A stretch of DNA of 64,000 nt from Taylorella equigenitalis ATCC 35865 (GCF_000276685.1 NC_018108.1:1364001-1428000), one strand, 5' to 3'; positions 47,868 through 58,640 are shown, numbered from the stretch's first letter. Translations and numbers: made by a program. The notes: generated by a model not told the origin, from the letters alone.

Positions 47868-49658
47868 TTATCCTTGATTCGGAGACTTGGTTTTTTTGGC
47901 TTCAAGATTATTCAAAATAGCATCTGGCGGTATACCTAAATATCTAAGCGTATTTTCGGTAATTTCTGCATTTACTGGACCTGCAGTTACTGTACCGTAA
48001 TAACCTTCTTTTTTCGGCTTATCAATGGTCACAGCAACTACGATTTTAGGATTAGATATCGGGGCAATGCTTACGTACGACCCCCTATGAAGGTCAGTCG
48101 AATATCTACCTTTTACAATCTGTCTTGCAGTACCAGATTTTCCACCAATTCGGTACCCATTAACTTGGGATTGAATTTTCGTACCTTGAGAACCTGAAGC
48201 CTCCTCAAGCATATGCCTTACATCACGTGCAACTTGGGGAGAATATACTTGTACCGAGTGTTTATTGTTTGAATTCTTGATTAGGCTTAATGGCACCATG
48301 TCTCCATCTCTTGCAAATGCAGTATATGCTTGTGCAATTTGCACTAAGGAAACAGATAGACCGTATCCATATGACATAGTTGCTTTTTCGATGGGCTTCC
48401 AAGTTTTCCAAGGTCTCACACGACCAGACGACACCCCAGGAAATGATATAGACGGTGACTGTCCAAACCCAAGTGCTGTAAATACAGTCCACATCTGCTC
48501 TGCGTTGAGTTTATCAGAGAGCATTGCCATCCCAATATTACTAGATCTGCGTAAAAGACCTGTCAAATCGAGATTACCATTTCTTTTTGAAACGTCTGTA
48601 ATGGTCGCTCCATGATACTTCCATGTGCCATTTCCTGTAGGAAAGATGGTTTTTTTGGTAGCCACTTTCGCATCAAGTGCCAATCCAACCACAAATGGTT
48701 TAATAATAGAACCTGGCTCGAAAATGTCAGTTACAACTCTATTTCTAAGTGCAGACCCTTTACGTGCTTTTTTGTCATTAGGGTCATAGGTTGGGATACT
48801 TATCATTGCCAATATCTCACCAGTGTCAATATCTGCAACTATAGCTGCACCCGATTCTGCGTTATGTTTTTTTATTGCTTTTTGAAGTGCAGTAGCGGCA
48901 ATATATTGGACTCGAGTATCGATAGTTAAATCGATATTTTCACCATGTTTTGCAGGTAAGCTATCAGTAGAATTTACGTCCTCAATAACCTCACCTAGTC
49001 TATTTCTAATTACTACGCGAGAACCGTCCTGCCCTTCAAGTTTTTTATTAAATTGACGCTCAAGACCCTCTATGCCATTATCCTCGATATTAGTAAATCC
49101 GACAACATGAGCCATTAATGAGCCTTGCGGATAATAACGCTTACTTTCTGAGTCAATATTCACGCCCTTAATTTTTAGGGTACGAACAGCTTCGGAAACT
49201 TGTAAATCAACCTGCCTTCTTAAAAACAAAAAATGACGGTTTTTATGTTTATTTAGTTTGGCAATAAGCTCTTTTTCGTTCAGATTTAATGCTTTAGTAA
49301 GTTCAGATATTTTTTCTGCAGGAGCAACTAGCAATTGTTCAGGAACAACCCAAATGCTACTTGCAGGAACACTGGTTGCTAAAAATTCTCCATTACGGTC
49401 TGTAATTCTTCCTCGTTCTGCTTTCAAAGGAAAGCGAGCTTCATAACGACTATCACCTTCTTGACGTAAAAAATCATTATTCCAAGTTTGCTGATATAAA
49501 GCCCTTCCACCAACAATTGCAAAACCGCCTACCATAAAAATAAATAGTATATTTGTCCTATTGAAAAGAGTTTTCTTTCCGCGACAAACATCATATGAAC
49601 GAACTACATTATGGCTCGCTCTCCTATTATGACCATTTTTCTTAGAAAACAATTTCAA
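47868..49658 (-). CDS. ftsI: septal transpeptidase FtsI (PBP3)
   Basis: Class B penicillin-binding protein with one N-terminal membrane helix (ILFIFMVGGFAIVGGRAL), a PBP dimer domain (ERGRITDRNGEFLATSVP) and a transpeptidase domain. Active-site motifs are SIIK at 317-320 with Ser317, SSN at 372-374, and KSG at 507-509. It cross-links septal peptidoglycan with FtsW. At 596 aa it is normal. It lies 3 bp upstream of murEF and 8 bp downstream of ftsL. Confidence 0.96.
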   Translation of the reverse strand: MKLFSKKNGHNRRASHNVVRSYDVCRGKKTLFNRTNILFIFMVGGFAIVGGRALYQQTWNNDFLRQEGDSRYEARFPLKAERGRITDRNGEFLATSVPASSIWVVPEQLLVAPAEKISELTKALNLNEKELIAKLNKHKNRHFLFLRRQVDLQVSEAVRTLKIKGVNIDSESKRYYPQGSLMAHVVGFTNIEDNGIEGLERQFNKKLEGQDGSRVVIRNRLGEVIEDVNSTDSLPAKHGENIDLTIDTRVQYIAATALQKAIKKHNAESGAAIVADIDTGEILAMISIPTYDPNDKKARKGSALRNRVVTDIFEPGSIIKPFVVGLALDAKVATKKTIFPTGNGTWKYHGATITDVSKRNGNLDLTGLLRRSSNIGMAMLSDKLNAEQMWTVFTALGFGQSPSISFPGVSSGRVRPWKTWKPIEKATMSYGYGLSVSLVQIAQAYTAFARDGDMVPLSLIKNSNNKHSVQVYSPQVARDVRHMLEEASGSQGTKIQSQVNGYRIGGKSGTARQIVKGRYSTDLHRGSYVSIAPISNPKIVVAVTIDKPKKEGYYGTVTAGPVNAEITENTLRYLGIPPDAILNNLEAKKTKSPNQG

Positions 49659-49666
49659 TTTAACCT

Positions 49667-49969
49667 CTATTGTTTAGGTTCATCAGCAGACTTATTAGAA
49701 TCAGGTAAATTTATATAAATAATTTCACCTAATTCAGGATTCTTAAGGTCTAACTTTTCTTTTATCTGTTTATCTACATTAATCGTAGAAGACAAGTTAG
49801 CCCTTTCTAGTTGTAGATAACTCCAAACCTCATTTAATTTTTGCTGTGCATTTTGCACACGCACAATATCGTTATATACAAGCCTTTGCTCATATCGAAC
49901 AATTACGAGCTGCATGGCACTGTATATAAAAAAACTCACCAGCAAAAGAATAAAAATTACTACTCTCAT
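49667..49969 (-). CDS. ftsL: cell division protein FtsL
   Basis: A 100-aa bitopic protein. The helix VVIFILLLVSFFIYSAMQLVIV (about 3-24) is followed by a heptad-like stretch (EQRLVYNDIVRVQNAQQKLNEVW) for pairing with FtsB. The sequence itself is little conserved; identification rests on size, layout and position between rsmH and ftsI. The start overlaps the rsmH stop by 4 bp. Confidence 0.88.
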   Translation of the reverse strand: MRVVIFILLLVSFFIYSAMQLVIVRYEQRLVYNDIVRVQNAQQKLNEVWSYLQLERANLSSTINVDKQIKEKLDLKNPELGEIIYINLPDSNKSADEPKQ

Positions 49970-50958
49970 CTTTGGCCTTCTATTCTTTCAGCCACTCTCA
50001 AAATAGCTGACCGAGATCTAGGATTCTTAAGAATCTCATCTTCAGTAGCAGTGAGCTTTCCTAAACTCTTAAGATTACCCTTAGGCATATCGACCTCCCT
50101 TATGGGTAATCTAGCAAACTCAGAGGCAGGATTCGATTCCTTAGCGATAAACTGCTTCACAATCCTGTCCTCAAGCGAGTGAAAGCTTATAACTGATAAG
50201 CGTCCACCTACCTTTAATAGCTCTATAGCTGACGTGAGGCTGCGTGATAACTCTTCAAGTTCCTCATTGATGTAAATCCGTATAGCTTGAAAGGTCCTTG
50301 TTGCCGGGTGCTGCCCTTTTTCACGAGTCCTGACGTTGGCTGCGATGAGCTCGGCCAATTCGTGCGTGGTGCGTATTGGGTTGTGTTCGCGGCGACTTGC
50401 AATCGCCTTTGCAATCTGGAAAGCAAACCGTTCTTCGCCATATTCCTTAATCACCTTTGCTATAAGTTCAACATCAGCACTCGCAAGCCATTCAGCAGCA
50501 GTTAATCCCTTGGAATTATCCATACGCATATCCAAAGGACCATCCCTCATAAATGAAAACCCACGAGTTCCATCATCAATTTGGGGGGATGAAATCCCTA
50601 AATCCATTGTTATGCCATCAACCTTAGTAATCCCCAAATCACTTAAGACATCAGACATAGTTGAAAATGCTCCATGTACTACCAACACACGACCATCTTC
50701 TTTTTTTAAACTTTCAGCCGCCTCAATTGCCATTGGATCCTTATCGAAAACAACTAGTTTTGAATTCTTATCCAATAAACTTAAAAGATAACGACTGTGA
50801 CCGCCTCGTCCAAAAGTACCATCGACATACAATCCACTCTTTGTAAATTTTCCTGTGAGGCATTCACGAAATTGGTTCCTTTTTACATGAAACTCTGGAT
50901 GCACAAGGGCGTTTATAGTTTCATATAAAAGTACACTTACGTGTTTGAATTCCATCAC
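49966..50958 (-). CDS. rsmH: 16S rRNA m4C1402 methyltransferase RsmH
   Basis: SAM-dependent methyltransferase acting on C1402 of 16S rRNA. HVSVLLYETINAL, YVDGTFGRGGHSRYLLSLL (SAM loop), MDLGISSPQIDDGTRGFSFMRDGPLDMRMD, TRTFQAIRIYINEELEEL, and SVISFHSLEDRIVKQF are canonical. At 330 aa it is complete. An insert near residue 30 (RNQFRECLTGKFTKSG) lengthens the N-terminal loop. It overlaps mraZ by 4 bp. Confidence 0.97.
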   Translation of the reverse strand: MMEFKHVSVLLYETINALVHPEFHVKRNQFRECLTGKFTKSGLYVDGTFGRGGHSRYLLSLLDKNSKLVVFDKDPMAIEAAESLKKEDGRVLVVHGAFSTMSDVLSDLGITKVDGITMDLGISSPQIDDGTRGFSFMRDGPLDMRMDNSKGLTAAEWLASADVELIAKVIKEYGEERFAFQIAKAIASRREHNPIRTTHELAELIAANVRTREKGQHPATRTFQAIRIYINEELEELSRSLTSAIELLKVGGRLSVISFHSLEDRIVKQFIAKESNPASEFARLPIREVDMPKGNLKSLGKLTATEDEILKNPRSRSAILRVAERIEGQR

Positions 50959-51386
50959 AAGACAAAGTTACCTAGAGCACTCAAGTCAATAGCCTCAATG
51001 TCCGCTTCTTGCTGCTTAGCAAATTTCTCTGCATCCCACAGCTCAAAATGGCCGCCCATGCCAACCAGGACGACTTCTTTAACTATGTCCGCAACGTCAC
51101 GCAGCTCCGGAGCAATTAAAACTCGCCCTGACCCATCAATCGCTACATCCTGTGCATTACCCAATAAAAGCCTCTGCAAATTACGATGCGATGAAGGTAG
51201 GTTCATAATGACTTTTCTTTTGGATTCCCATTCTGACCTGGGGTAAATCAGCAAACCACCATCAAGGTTTCGAGTAATGGTAAGTTCTCCTCGGAAATCC
51301 GTGCTTAATACATCACGATAACGGGCTGGAATGGTCATCCTTCCCTTGTTATCTAGCGATAAAGCACTGTTACCTTGAAAAATCAC
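50955..51386 (-). CDS. mraZ: transcriptional regulator MraZ
   Basis: Repressor of the dcw operon with two SpoVT/AbrB-like half domains. Visible are FQGNSALSLDNKGRMTIPARYRD and, in the second repeat, AQDVAIDGSGRVLIAPELRD. I chose the GTG at 51386, so the protein begins [M]IFQGNSALS, the usual MraZ start. A GTG at 51407 in the same frame is also open, but it would put operator repeats inside the coding region. It is the first gene of the division cluster and is preceded by phased MraZ boxes. Confidence 0.92.
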   Translation of the reverse strand: MIFQGNSALSLDNKGRMTIPARYRDVLSTDFRGELTITRNLDGGLLIYPRSEWESKRKVIMNLPSSHRNLQRLLLGNAQDVAIDGSGRVLIAPELRDVADIVKEVVLVGMGGHFELWDAEKFAKQQEADIEAIDLSALGNFVL

Positions 51387-51391
51387 TTTTG

Positions 51392-51426
51392 TCCCACTTT
51401 TTGACACAATTTCCTACTTATTCCCA
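51392..51426 (-). promoter_or_regulatory. MraZ operator: four 10-bp-phased boxes
   Basis: Read on the minus strand, upstream of the mraZ GTG, the boxes are TGGGA (51426-51422), TAGGA (51416-51412), TGTCA (51406-51402) and TGGGA (51396-51392). Each is separated by exactly 5 bases. This is the TGGGN-N5 direct repeat array bound by MraZ in other bacteria. Two boxes are perfect, one has a single change and one is weak. It implies autoregulation of the whole dcw cluster. Confidence 0.8.
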
Positions 51427-51620
51427 CTTTAATATATTTTGAGAGTATTTTCAACATTAGAAACAGGGAATTTCATTAAAAATTAATGACTTATAATTGC
51501 TTTAAATAAATTAAATTAAGACAGCCAGGTAAATCAATGGGTTACAAGATTTAATTAATCTAGTTTGTAGAAAGTTAGAGAGTGAGAAAGATTTTTTTAG
51601 AACTTAAATGTAGTAAAAAT
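51427..51620. other. gap between mraZ operator and rnpB, no gene seen
   Basis: About 190 bp of AT-rich sequence without a plausible reading frame. On the minus strand it should hold the dcw promoter upstream of the MraZ boxes and the 3' flank of rnpB. I could not identify a convincing pair of promoter hexamers with correct spacing. Confidence 0.5.
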
Positions 51621-51968
51621 GAAGCAAGCCTATAAGCCGGATTCTGTAGACAAAGTCGACAATCATTCATCTAGATTAATTATTACTAATTAATTCAAGC
51701 CTCCTACCCGCATACTCGGACGGGTAGCCCTTAATGCATGCTTCTTGGAGTTGCTCCAAATAGAGGTTACCGCGTTTCACTCTAGAATGCTGTCCAAAAG
51801 ACGCAATACGGAAGTGGCCGTACCAGTGCAGCATAACTGCCCACACCCTAGCCTCGTCTCTGTGGCCCTATTCCTCACCTCACGGTGGACGGCCGTTAGC
51901 CGCTATTTTACCCTGTGGAGTCCGGACTTTCCTCGGGAAAACTCCCACGATTGTCCAGCTTGCTTCAA
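51621..51968 (-). ncRNA. rnpB: RNase P RNA (bacterial type A)
   Basis: Catalytic RNA that trims tRNA 5' leaders. The ends pair to form helix P1 (GAAGCAAGC near 51966 with GCTTGCTTC ending at 51621). The conserved core GAGGAAAGTCCGGACT lies at 51934-51919 and the near-3' segment AATCCGGCTTATAGGC is intact. The size of about 347 nt is usual for type A. It starts about 90 bp from the katA start in the opposite direction. The exact ends are estimated from the P1 pairing. Confidence 0.93.
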
Positions 51969-52056
51969 GGGCAATTTTATCAGTACCTAAAGGTTTTATA
52001 AACTATTTGACCAAAATGATAAAATTTAATAAACCCATGAAACTAAAGGAGGAAAC

Positions 52057-53601
52057 ATGGCTAAGAAAAAAAATAATGAAAAAATGGAATTTCCTGAAAA
52101 ATTCCCTTCTGAAAAACACCCTTATCTTAAAGAATGCCCTGTTACTAAATTAACTACCCAATTTGGCATACCAGTTCCTAACAATCAAGATAGTAAAAGT
52201 GCAGGAGCTAGGGGACCTTTGCTTTCTGAAGATATTTGGTTGCATGAGAAATTAGCCAATTTTGTCCGTGAAGTTATTCCAGAGCGCCGTATGCATGCTA
52301 AAGGTTCTGGAGCTCATGGTGTTTTTACAGTAACTAACGATATCACTAAATATACCTGTGCGAAATTATTCAGCGAAGTAGGCAAAAAAACTGATATATT
52401 TGTTCGTTTTTCTACTGTAGCTGGTGAGCGGGGAGCTGCAGATGCTGAGCGTGATATACGTGGATTTTCTATGAAATTCTATACTGAGGAAGGAAACTGG
52501 GACTTAGTAGGAAATAACACTCCTGTCTTCTTTTTTAGAGACCCTCGTAAATTTCCAGATTTAAATAAAGCTGTAAAACGCGACCCACACACAAATTTAA
52601 GAAGTCCTGCTTACAATTGGGATTTTTGGACATTATTGCCAGAAGCATTCCACCAAGTAACTATATTGATGTCAGACCGTGGCATTCCTAAGTCATATAG
52701 ACACATGCATGGATTTGGATCTCATACTTATAGCTTTATAAACGACAAAAAAGAAAGATTCTGGGTTAAGTTCCATATGAGAACCCAACAAGGTATCGAA
52801 AACTTAACTGATGATGAAGCTGAAAAACTCATTGGTAAAGACCGTGAGAGCCACCAAAGAGATTTATACAATGCTATAGATAAAGGTGATTATCCTAAAT
52901 GGACTATGTATGTACAGATTATGCCTGAAAAAGAGGCTGAAGAAGTTCCATATCATCCATTTGACTTAACTAAGGTTTGGCCAAAAGGTGACTATCCACT
53001 TATCGAAGTTGGTGAATTTGAACTTAATCGTAATCCAGAAAATTACTATTTAGATGTAGAGCAAGCTGCATTTGCTCCTAGTAATCTAGTTCCTGGTATC
53101 GGTGCATCTCCTGACCGTATGTTGCAAGCTAGACTTTTTAATTACTCTGATGCACAAAGATATAGATTGGGTGTAAATTACCATCAAATTCCAGTTAATA
53201 AACCAAGATGCCCGATTATGAGCAATCACAGAGACGGAGCTATTCGTGTAGATGATAATTTTGGGTCATTGCCACATTATGAACCTAATAGCTTTAATCA
53301 ATGGCAGGAACAAATAGAATACCAAGAACCCCCATTGAAAATTAATGGCGATGCAGCTCACTGGAATTACCGTGAGGATGATGATGACTACTTTAGTCAA
53401 CCACGTGCACTTTTTGAACTTATGAACGATGAGCAAAAACAAGCTTTATTTGATAATACTGCGGGCAACTTAGGTGATGCTCCTGACTTTATCAAAGAAA
53501 GGCATATAGCAAATTGTGAGCGTTGCCATCCAGATTACGCAAAAGGTGTTAGAGAGGCAATTAAAAAAGCTTCTATGCATGAGAAAAAACGTAACGTTTA
53601 A
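52057..53601 (+). CDS. katA: monofunctional haem catalase
   Basis: Breaks down hydrogen peroxide. [14 protein letters not shown] carries the distal His, [13 protein letters not shown] the distal Asn, and [14 protein letters not shown] the proximal Tyr haem ligand. At 514 aa it is a small-subunit clade 3 type. A perfect AAAGGAGG at 52045-52052 suggests strong translation. Near the C-terminus the usual acidic-loop sequence is replaced by CERCH (487-491), which looks like a c-type haem motif. There is no signal peptide, so covalent haem attachment is unlikely. Confidence 0.96.
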   Translation: MAKKKNNEKMEFPEKFPSEKHPYLKECPVTKLTTQFGIPVPNNQDSKSAGARGPLLSEDIWLHEKLANFVREVIPERRMHAKGSGAHGVFTVTNDITKYTCAKLFSEVGKKTDIFVRFSTVAGERGAADAERDIRGFSMKFYTEEGNWDLVGNNTPVFFFRDPRKFPDLNKAVKRDPHTNLRSPAYNWDFWTLLPEAFHQVTILMSDRGIPKSYRHMHGFGSHTYSFINDKKERFWVKFHMRTQQGIENLTDDEAEKLIGKDRESHQRDLYNAIDKGDYPKWTMYVQIMPEKEAEEVPYHPFDLTKVWPKGDYPLIEVGEFELNRNPENYYLDVEQAAFAPSNLVPGIGASPDRMLQARLFNYSDAQRYRLGVNYHQIPVNKPRCPIMSNHRDGAIRVDDNFGSLPHYEPNSFNQWQEQIEYQEPPLKINGDAAHWNYREDDDDYFSQPRALFELMNDEQKQALFDNTAGNLGDAPDFIKERHIANCERCHPDYAKGVREAIKKASMHEKKRNV

Positions 53602-53616
53602 TATACATATATATTT

Positions 53617-54525
53617 ATGCTAACTTTTCAGCAATTAATTCTTACGCTTCAATCATATTGGAGCGACCATGGGTGCACACTTCTACAACCGATTGATCTT
53701 GAAGTTGGTGCAGGAACTTCGCATACGGCTACATTGCTTAGGGCCATTGGTCCTGAGCCGTGGAATGCTGCCTATGTGCAACCTTCGCGCCGACCTAAAG
53801 ATGGGCGTTATGGAGAGAATCCAAATCGTCTTCAGCACTATTATCAGTATCAAGTTGTTTTAAAACCTGCTCCGCCTGAAATCCTTGAACTTTACATAGG
53901 ATCTCTTAAGGCTATTGGTATAGAACCCTTAGAACACGATATTAGATTTGTTGAGGATGACTGGGAAAATCCAACTCTTGGAGCTTGGGGGTTAGGCTGG
54001 GAAGTTTGGCTAAATGGTATGGAGGTTACTCAGTTTACGTATTTCCAACAAGTGGGTGGTCTCGACTGTCAAGCCACCACTGGTGAAATCACATATGGCT
54101 TAGAACGTATCGCTATGTATTTGCAGGACGTTCAAAGTGTTTACGATTTAGTATGGACCTATAATCGAAACGGGGAACCCGTTTATTATCGTGACATTTT
54201 TCATCAAAATGAAGTTGAGCAATCTACTTACAATTTTGAATACGCAGATGTTCCAACCCTCTTCAAGCATTTCAAAGATTATGAGTCTCAGGCTCAAGCT
54301 TTAGTTAATTTGGAGAACCCATTGGCATTGCCAGCCTATGAGCAGGTACTAAAAGCCGCCCACACATTTAATTTATTGGATGCACGAGGTGCTATCAGTA
54401 TTACCGAGCGGGCTGCCTATATAGGTAGAATTAGAAACTTATCTAAACTTGTTGCTCAATGCTATTACGATTCGCGTGAAAAGCTAGGTTTTCCTATGCT
54501 TAAAAAGGAAGAGATGAATGTCTAA
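53617..54525 (+). CDS. glyQ: glycyl-tRNA synthetase alpha chain
   Basis: Catalytic subunit of the two-chain bacterial Gly[49 protein letters not shown] and [33 protein letters not shown] are nearly invariant class II motif regions. At 302 aa it is complete. Only 15 bp follow katA, too little for a T-box leader. It overlaps glyS by 8 bp. Confidence 0.97.
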   Translation: MLTFQQLILTLQSYWSDHGCTLLQPIDLEVGAGTSHTATLLRAIGPEPWNAAYVQPSRRPKDGRYGENPNRLQHYYQYQVVLKPAPPEILELYIGSLKAIGIEPLEHDIRFVEDDWENPTLGAWGLGWEVWLNGMEVTQFTYFQQVGGLDCQATTGEITYGLERIAMYLQDVQSVYDLVWTYNRNGEPVYYRDIFHQNEVEQSTYNFEYADVPTLFKHFKDYESQAQALVNLENPLALPAYEQVLKAAHTFNLLDARGAISITERAAYIGRIRNLSKLVAQCYYDSREKLGFPMLKKEEMNV

Positions 54526-56638
54526 CCAATCATTACTTATAGAATTATTTACAGAAGAACTTCCTCCAAAAGCTTTACGAAATCTAAGTGAAGTTTTTGC
54601 TAGCGAAATCGTTAAGGGACTAGTTAAGATAAATCTTTTAGAAGGTGATTCTGAATCACACGAAAAATACACAGTTTTTGCAACCCCTAGAAGATTGGCC
54701 GTTCTTGTGAGGGACGTTTTAGATGTAGGTCCAGAGCAACCTTTCACAGAAAAACTTATGCCCAAAAAAGTTGGTCTTGATTCTGAGGGAAATGCAACTG
54801 CAGCCTTGACAAAAAAATTAGAATCTAAGGGTATGGGAAATTTTGCTGTAAGCGATTTGCAAGTTAAATCGGATGGAAAGCAGGACTATCTCTATTTATC
54901 CGGCATTAATGCTGGTCGCTCATTAAAAGCTGATTTGCAGGCTATATTCCAACATGCGGTCGATAGTCTTCCAATCCCTAAAGTTATGCGTTATCAATTA
55001 GCTGATGGCAAAACATCAGTTAAATTCGTAAGACCTGTTCATGGATTAGTTGCCATGCATGGGTCTGAGGTTATCGATATATCAGCGTTTGGTATAAATT
55101 CTTCAAATGTAACTCATGGACATAGGTTTATGGGCAAATATAGCTTTGAAGTTTCTTCTGCTGACTCATACGAAAATCAATTACTAGATGAAGGCATGGT
55201 AGTTGCTAGCTATTCAGAAAGAATGAATTACATAAGTTCAAAATTAGAAAGTATTTCTTCTGAATTAGGTTTAAATCTAGGCTCTGGAGATGAAGTTAAT
55301 AATTTGATTGAGGAAGTTACTTCATTAGTTGAATATCCAGAAATTTATGTTGGAGAATTTGAGGAAAAATTCCTGCAAGTCCCATCAGAGTGTTTAATCT
55401 TGACTATGAGATTAAATCAAAAATATTTCCCACTTTTTAATCCAGATGGTTCTTTGAGTAATAAGTTTCTTATTGTCTCAAACATGAAAGTTTCTAATCC
55501 TTCAAATATCATCGAAGGTAATCAACGTGTCGTAAGGCCGAGACTTGCTGATGCTGAATTTTTTTACGAGACAGATAAAAAACTTTCATTTGAGCAGATG
55601 CTTGAACCACTTAAAACTGTGGTATACCACAATAAGATTGGATCTCAATTTGAAAGAGTTGAAAGAATAGAAAAAATCGCAAAATTTATAGCATCAAAAC
55701 TAGGAGCTGATGAAAGTCTAGCATCACGTGCCGCTCTACTTTCTAAAGCAGATTTAAGTTCTAATATGGTCGGCGAGTTCCCAGAATTGCAAGGCATTAT
55801 GGGGTCATATTATTCCAAACTTCAAGGCGAGCCTGAAGAAATTTACGATGCTATTAAAGATCAATATAAACTTAAATTTGATAGAGAATATTCAAACAAA
55901 TCAGTGACATCTTTAGCTTTGTACTTAGCTGATAGGATTGAGACTCTTATTGGGATTTGGGGCATAGGTTCAGCTCCTACAGGTGAAAGAGATCCTTACG
56001 GTCTCAGAAGAGCAGCTTTGGGTTTAATTTCTGCGATAGAGTCTTTGTCAGGCTCAGAAAATGAAAATTCCCTAAACCTATCAGAAATTTTGCACTTTGC
56101 TCAAACATTATTTTCAGACATACCAAAATCTACCGCTATTGAAGTTGAATTATTTATATATGACAGGCTTAAAAACCAGTTATACAACACATACAGTAAA
56201 CAGCTTGTTGACTCTGTATTGACTAATAAAACTCACATAAATGATGTGGTGCCTCGTATAAAAGCATTGTCAGATTTTTCTAAGACTTCAGAAGCATCTA
56301 GTCTAGCTACTGCAAATAAAAGGATTAGTAATATTCTTAAGAAAATCGATTACCAGCTTCCAGCTATCGATAAAACTTTATTTAAAGCAGAGGCAGAAAA
56401 AAATCTGTACGAATCTTATGTGCAGATTAAGGATGAGCTCAAATCTAAATTCACATCGAAAAACTACAACGAAGTATTCTTAAAGCTTTCTACACTTAGG
56501 GATTCAGTCGATAAGTTTTTTGAAGATGTTATGGTTATGGACGAGGACATTGCCATAAGAAATAATAGATTAGCACTTCTTAAAGAATTGCATGAGCACA
56601 TGAATTTAGTTGCTGATATATCGTTGCTAGCGAATTGA
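54518..56638 (+). CDS. glyS: glycyl-tRNA synthetase beta chain
   Basis: tRNA-binding subunit of Gly[69 protein letters not shown] and [17 protein letters not shown] are family motifs. The HD-like [26 protein letters not shown] and the C-terminal anticodon-binding domain follow. At 706 aa it is normal. The start overlaps glyQ; gmhB follows 1 bp later. Confidence 0.96.
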   Translation: MSNQSLLIELFTEELPPKALRNLSEVFASEIVKGLVKINLLEGDSESHEKYTVFATPRRLAVLVRDVLDVGPEQPFTEKLMPKKVGLDSEGNATAALTKKLESKGMGNFAVSDLQVKSDGKQDYLYLSGINAGRSLKADLQAIFQHAVDSLPIPKVMRYQLADGKTSVKFVRPVHGLVAMHGSEVIDISAFGINSSNVTHGHRFMGKYSFEVSSADSYENQLLDEGMVVASYSERMNYISSKLESISSELGLNLGSGDEVNNLIEEVTSLVEYPEIYVGEFEEKFLQVPSECLILTMRLNQKYFPLFNPDGSLSNKFLIVSNMKVSNPSNIIEGNQRVVRPRLADAEFFYETDKKLSFEQMLEPLKTVVYHNKIGSQFERVERIEKIAKFIASKLGADESLASRAALLSKADLSSNMVGEFPELQGIMGSYYSKLQGEPEEIYDAIKDQYKLKFDREYSNKSVTSLALYLADRIETLIGIWGIGSAPTGERDPYGLRRAALGLISAIESLSGSENENSLNLSEILHFAQTLFSDIPKSTAIEVELFIYDRLKNQLYNTYSKQLVDSVLTNKTHINDVVPRIKALSDFSKTSEASSLATANKRISNILKKIDYQLPAIDKTLFKAEAEKNLYESYVQIKDELKSKFTSKNYNEVFLKLSTLRDSVDKFFEDVMVMDEDIAIRNNRLALLKELHEHMNLVADISLLAN

Positions 56639-56639
56639 T

Positions 56640-57209
56640 ATGAAATTAATTGTTCTGGACCGAGATGGGGTTATAAATGTCGATTCGGAAGACTATATTA
56701 AGACTGCCGATGATTTTCAACTTATCGACGGTTCAGCACAGGCTATTTCTAAATTAAATCTTGCTGGGTATAGAGTTGTAGTTGCTTCAAATCAATCTGG
56801 TCTTGGTCGTGGCTATTTCGATATTCATGCACTTCATCAAATGCACAGAAAACTTCAAGTCATCCTAAAAGATTTGGGGGGCTACATAGATGCATTTTTC
56901 TTTTGCCCACATACACCAGAAGATGATTGTCTTTGTCGTAAGCCCAAACCTGGTTTATTTGAAGACATAATTAATCGGTACAAGTTAGACATAACTGAGC
57001 ATCCATATTTTGCCGTTGGTGACTCCTTACGTGATCTGCAAGCATCAGCTACTGCTGGATTTGAGCCCATTCTAGTAAAAACTGGCAATGGGAGTAAAAC
57101 TCTAGCATCAGAGTCTTTTTTAGAATTCCAAGATGATATAGGTTATGAAGTTCCTGTGTTCGAGAATTTGCTTAGCTTTGTAGAAAAGTATTTGCTTGCA
57201 GATATGTAA
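56640..57209 (+). CDS. gmhB: D-glycero-D-manno-heptose 1,7-bisphosphate 7-phosphatase
   Basis: HAD phosphatase of ADP-heptose synthesis for LPS inner core. LDRDGVINVDSEDYI holds the nucleophile Asp, VVASNQSGLGRG motif II, CPHTPEDDCLCRKPKPG the zinc-binding loop and Lys, and VGDSLRDLQA motif IV. At 189 aa it is typical. It is cotranscribed with glyS and plsC, an arrangement seen in related betaproteobacteria. Confidence 0.93.
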   Translation: MKLIVLDRDGVINVDSEDYIKTADDFQLIDGSAQAISKLNLAGYRVVVASNQSGLGRGYFDIHALHQMHRKLQVILKDLGGYIDAFFFCPHTPEDDCLCRKPKPGLFEDIINRYKLDITEHPYFAVGDSLRDLQASATAGFEPILVKTGNGSKTLASESFLEFQDDIGYEVPVFENLLSFVEKYLLADM

Positions 57210-57211
57210 TT

Positions 57212-57925
57212 ATGAAAAAGGCTATTTTCAACACACTTTTAGCTATAAACACCATAATTTTTGGAAGCCTTAGTCTGGTACTTTTTCCATTTGACCTATA
57301 CACAAAATGGTCCGTAATTAAGCTTTGGCCAAAAATTACAATATGGCTAGCTAAAGTCATCTACGGCATTAAATATAAGGTAAAGGGGCTGGAAAATATC
57401 CCTAACAAAGGTGCAATCTATATGTCCAAGCACCAATCTGAATGGGAAACATTTTTTTTACCGACCATTTTCAACCGCCCTACATGCTATGTTTTAAAAA
57501 AGGAGCTTCTGAATATACCTTTCCTGGGGTGGGGTCTTAGATGTGCTGGTCATATACCTATCGATAGAAAAAATCCACGTTCTGCTATGAAGCTTATCCT
57601 CTCTGAAGGTATGGATAGGATAAAAAATAATGCAAATATAATAATATTTCCAGAAGGTACTAGAACACCTGTCGGTTCAAGCAAACATTATAAGAAAGGC
57701 GGATCGTTTTTAGCTAGCTTTTCAAAACTAGGTGCCATTCCTATTGCAATTAACTCTGGACACATTTGGTCGAGAGATTCAAAAAATATTAAGTCTGGTA
57801 CTATTACAGTTTCAATAGGGCCATTAATTCCGAGTGACGGTCTCAGCTCTGAAGAGCATTTAGAAAAAGTTCAGCAATGGATTGAAAACGAGATGCGAAC
57901 ATTGAATCCGGAACACTATGTCTGA
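57212..57925 (+). CDS. plsC: 1-acyl-sn-glycerol-3-phosphate acyltransferase
   Basis: Makes phosphatidic acid at the inner membrane. An N-terminal hydrophobic stretch (LLAINTIIFGSLSLVLFPF) precedes SKHQSEWET, the catalytic His box with Glu at the usual Asp position. GHIPIDRKNPRSA and FPEGTRTPVGS, the glycerol-phosphate binding motif, follow. At 237 aa it is complete. It overlaps the next gene by 8 bp. Confidence 0.92.
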   Translation: MKKAIFNTLLAINTIIFGSLSLVLFPFDLYTKWSVIKLWPKITIWLAKVIYGIKYKVKGLENIPNKGAIYMSKHQSEWETFFLPTIFNRPTCYVLKKELLNIPFLGWGLRCAGHIPIDRKNPRSAMKLILSEGMDRIKNNANIIIFPEGTRTPVGSSKHYKKGGSFLASFSKLGAIPIAINSGHIWSRDSKNIKSGTITVSIGPLIPSDGLSSEEHLEKVQQWIENEMRTLNPEHYV

Positions 57926-58640
57926 AAATCAACTATGCTTAATCCCACAAAACGAAATTGAGTTAGAACTTGATGAGGAATTAATACTTGTCCACATCGT
58001 ACGTAAACCAAGAAAAAGATTAGTTCTTAAAATCACACCAGAAGGAGTAATACTTAGTACTCCTCCACATATAAGTAACGAGAAAATTAGTTTATTCTTA
58101 AATCAAAATAAGGATTGGCTACTAAAAAAATACAAAGCTCTTAAACCAATATTTAAACCTAAAAACGATTGGGTATATGGTGGTCGTATTCATTTTATGG
58201 GTGCAGATTACAAAATTACTCCCATTATTTCGCTTGAAAAGCCAGAAATAATGAATACTGAATTTCTAATTCCTGCCATAAATGAACACGACAAAATTAA
58301 GGAATTATGCGTATCTTGGCTTTACATAAAGGCTTTGGACATTTTGAATCAAAGAACTAATTATTTCGTAAAAATAACTCAAAATTCATTTATGCAGATG
58401 AAACTTAGCAAATCGATTTCTGTTTGGGGACGATGCACGAGCAAAAAAGAAATTCAACTAAACTGGAGACTTATACATCTACCTCTAAGACTTATTGATT
58501 ACGTTATAGTTCATGAACTAGCCCATCTTAAACACTTAAACCATAGCAGTAAATTCTGGGCGGAAGTAGAAAGAACATTGCCAAACTATTTGGAATTGGA
58601 TCGAGAAATTAAGACTTATTCAATCTCTTCTCTAATATGA
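57918..58640 (+). CDS. YgjP-like (DUF45) metal-dependent hydrolase
   Basis: A 240-aa soluble protein. [27 protein letters not shown] marks the N-terminal DUF45 fold. [45 protein letters not shown] contains the HELAHxxxxNH zinc site of the WLM/YgjP group. Some members were linked to UTP hydrolysis, others to peptidase activity; the substrate is not clear here. It overlaps plsC at its start and rsmA by 32 bp at its end, on opposite strands. Confidence 0.85.
   Translation: MSENQLCLIPQNEIELELDEELILVHIVRKPRKRLVLKITPEGVILSTPPHISNEKISLFLNQNKDWLLKKYKALKPIFKPKNDWVYGGRIHFMGADYKITPIISLEKPEIMNTEFLIPAINEHDKIKELCVSWLYIKALDILNQRTNYFVKITQNSFMQMKLSKSISVWGRCTSKKEIQLNWRLIHLPLRLIDYVIVHELAHLKHLNHSSKFWAEVERTLPNYLELDREIKTYSISSLI

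Noticed and set aside
48265-48615. Open frame of 116 codons on the plus strand within ftsI
   Set aside because: It lies antisense inside a well-conserved gene, has no recognisable domain and no ribosome site; treated as a shadow.
50336-50791. Open frame of 151 codons antisense to rsmH
   Set aside because: The opposite strand encodes a complete RsmH with all motifs; this is a codon-bias shadow.
53515-53535. Reading the catalase CERCH as a c-type haem site
   Set aside because: The protein has no export signal and haem c maturation occurs outside the cytoplasm; kept only as an oddity.
53602-53616. Possible T-box leader before glyQ
   Set aside because: The gap after katA is 15 bp, far too short.
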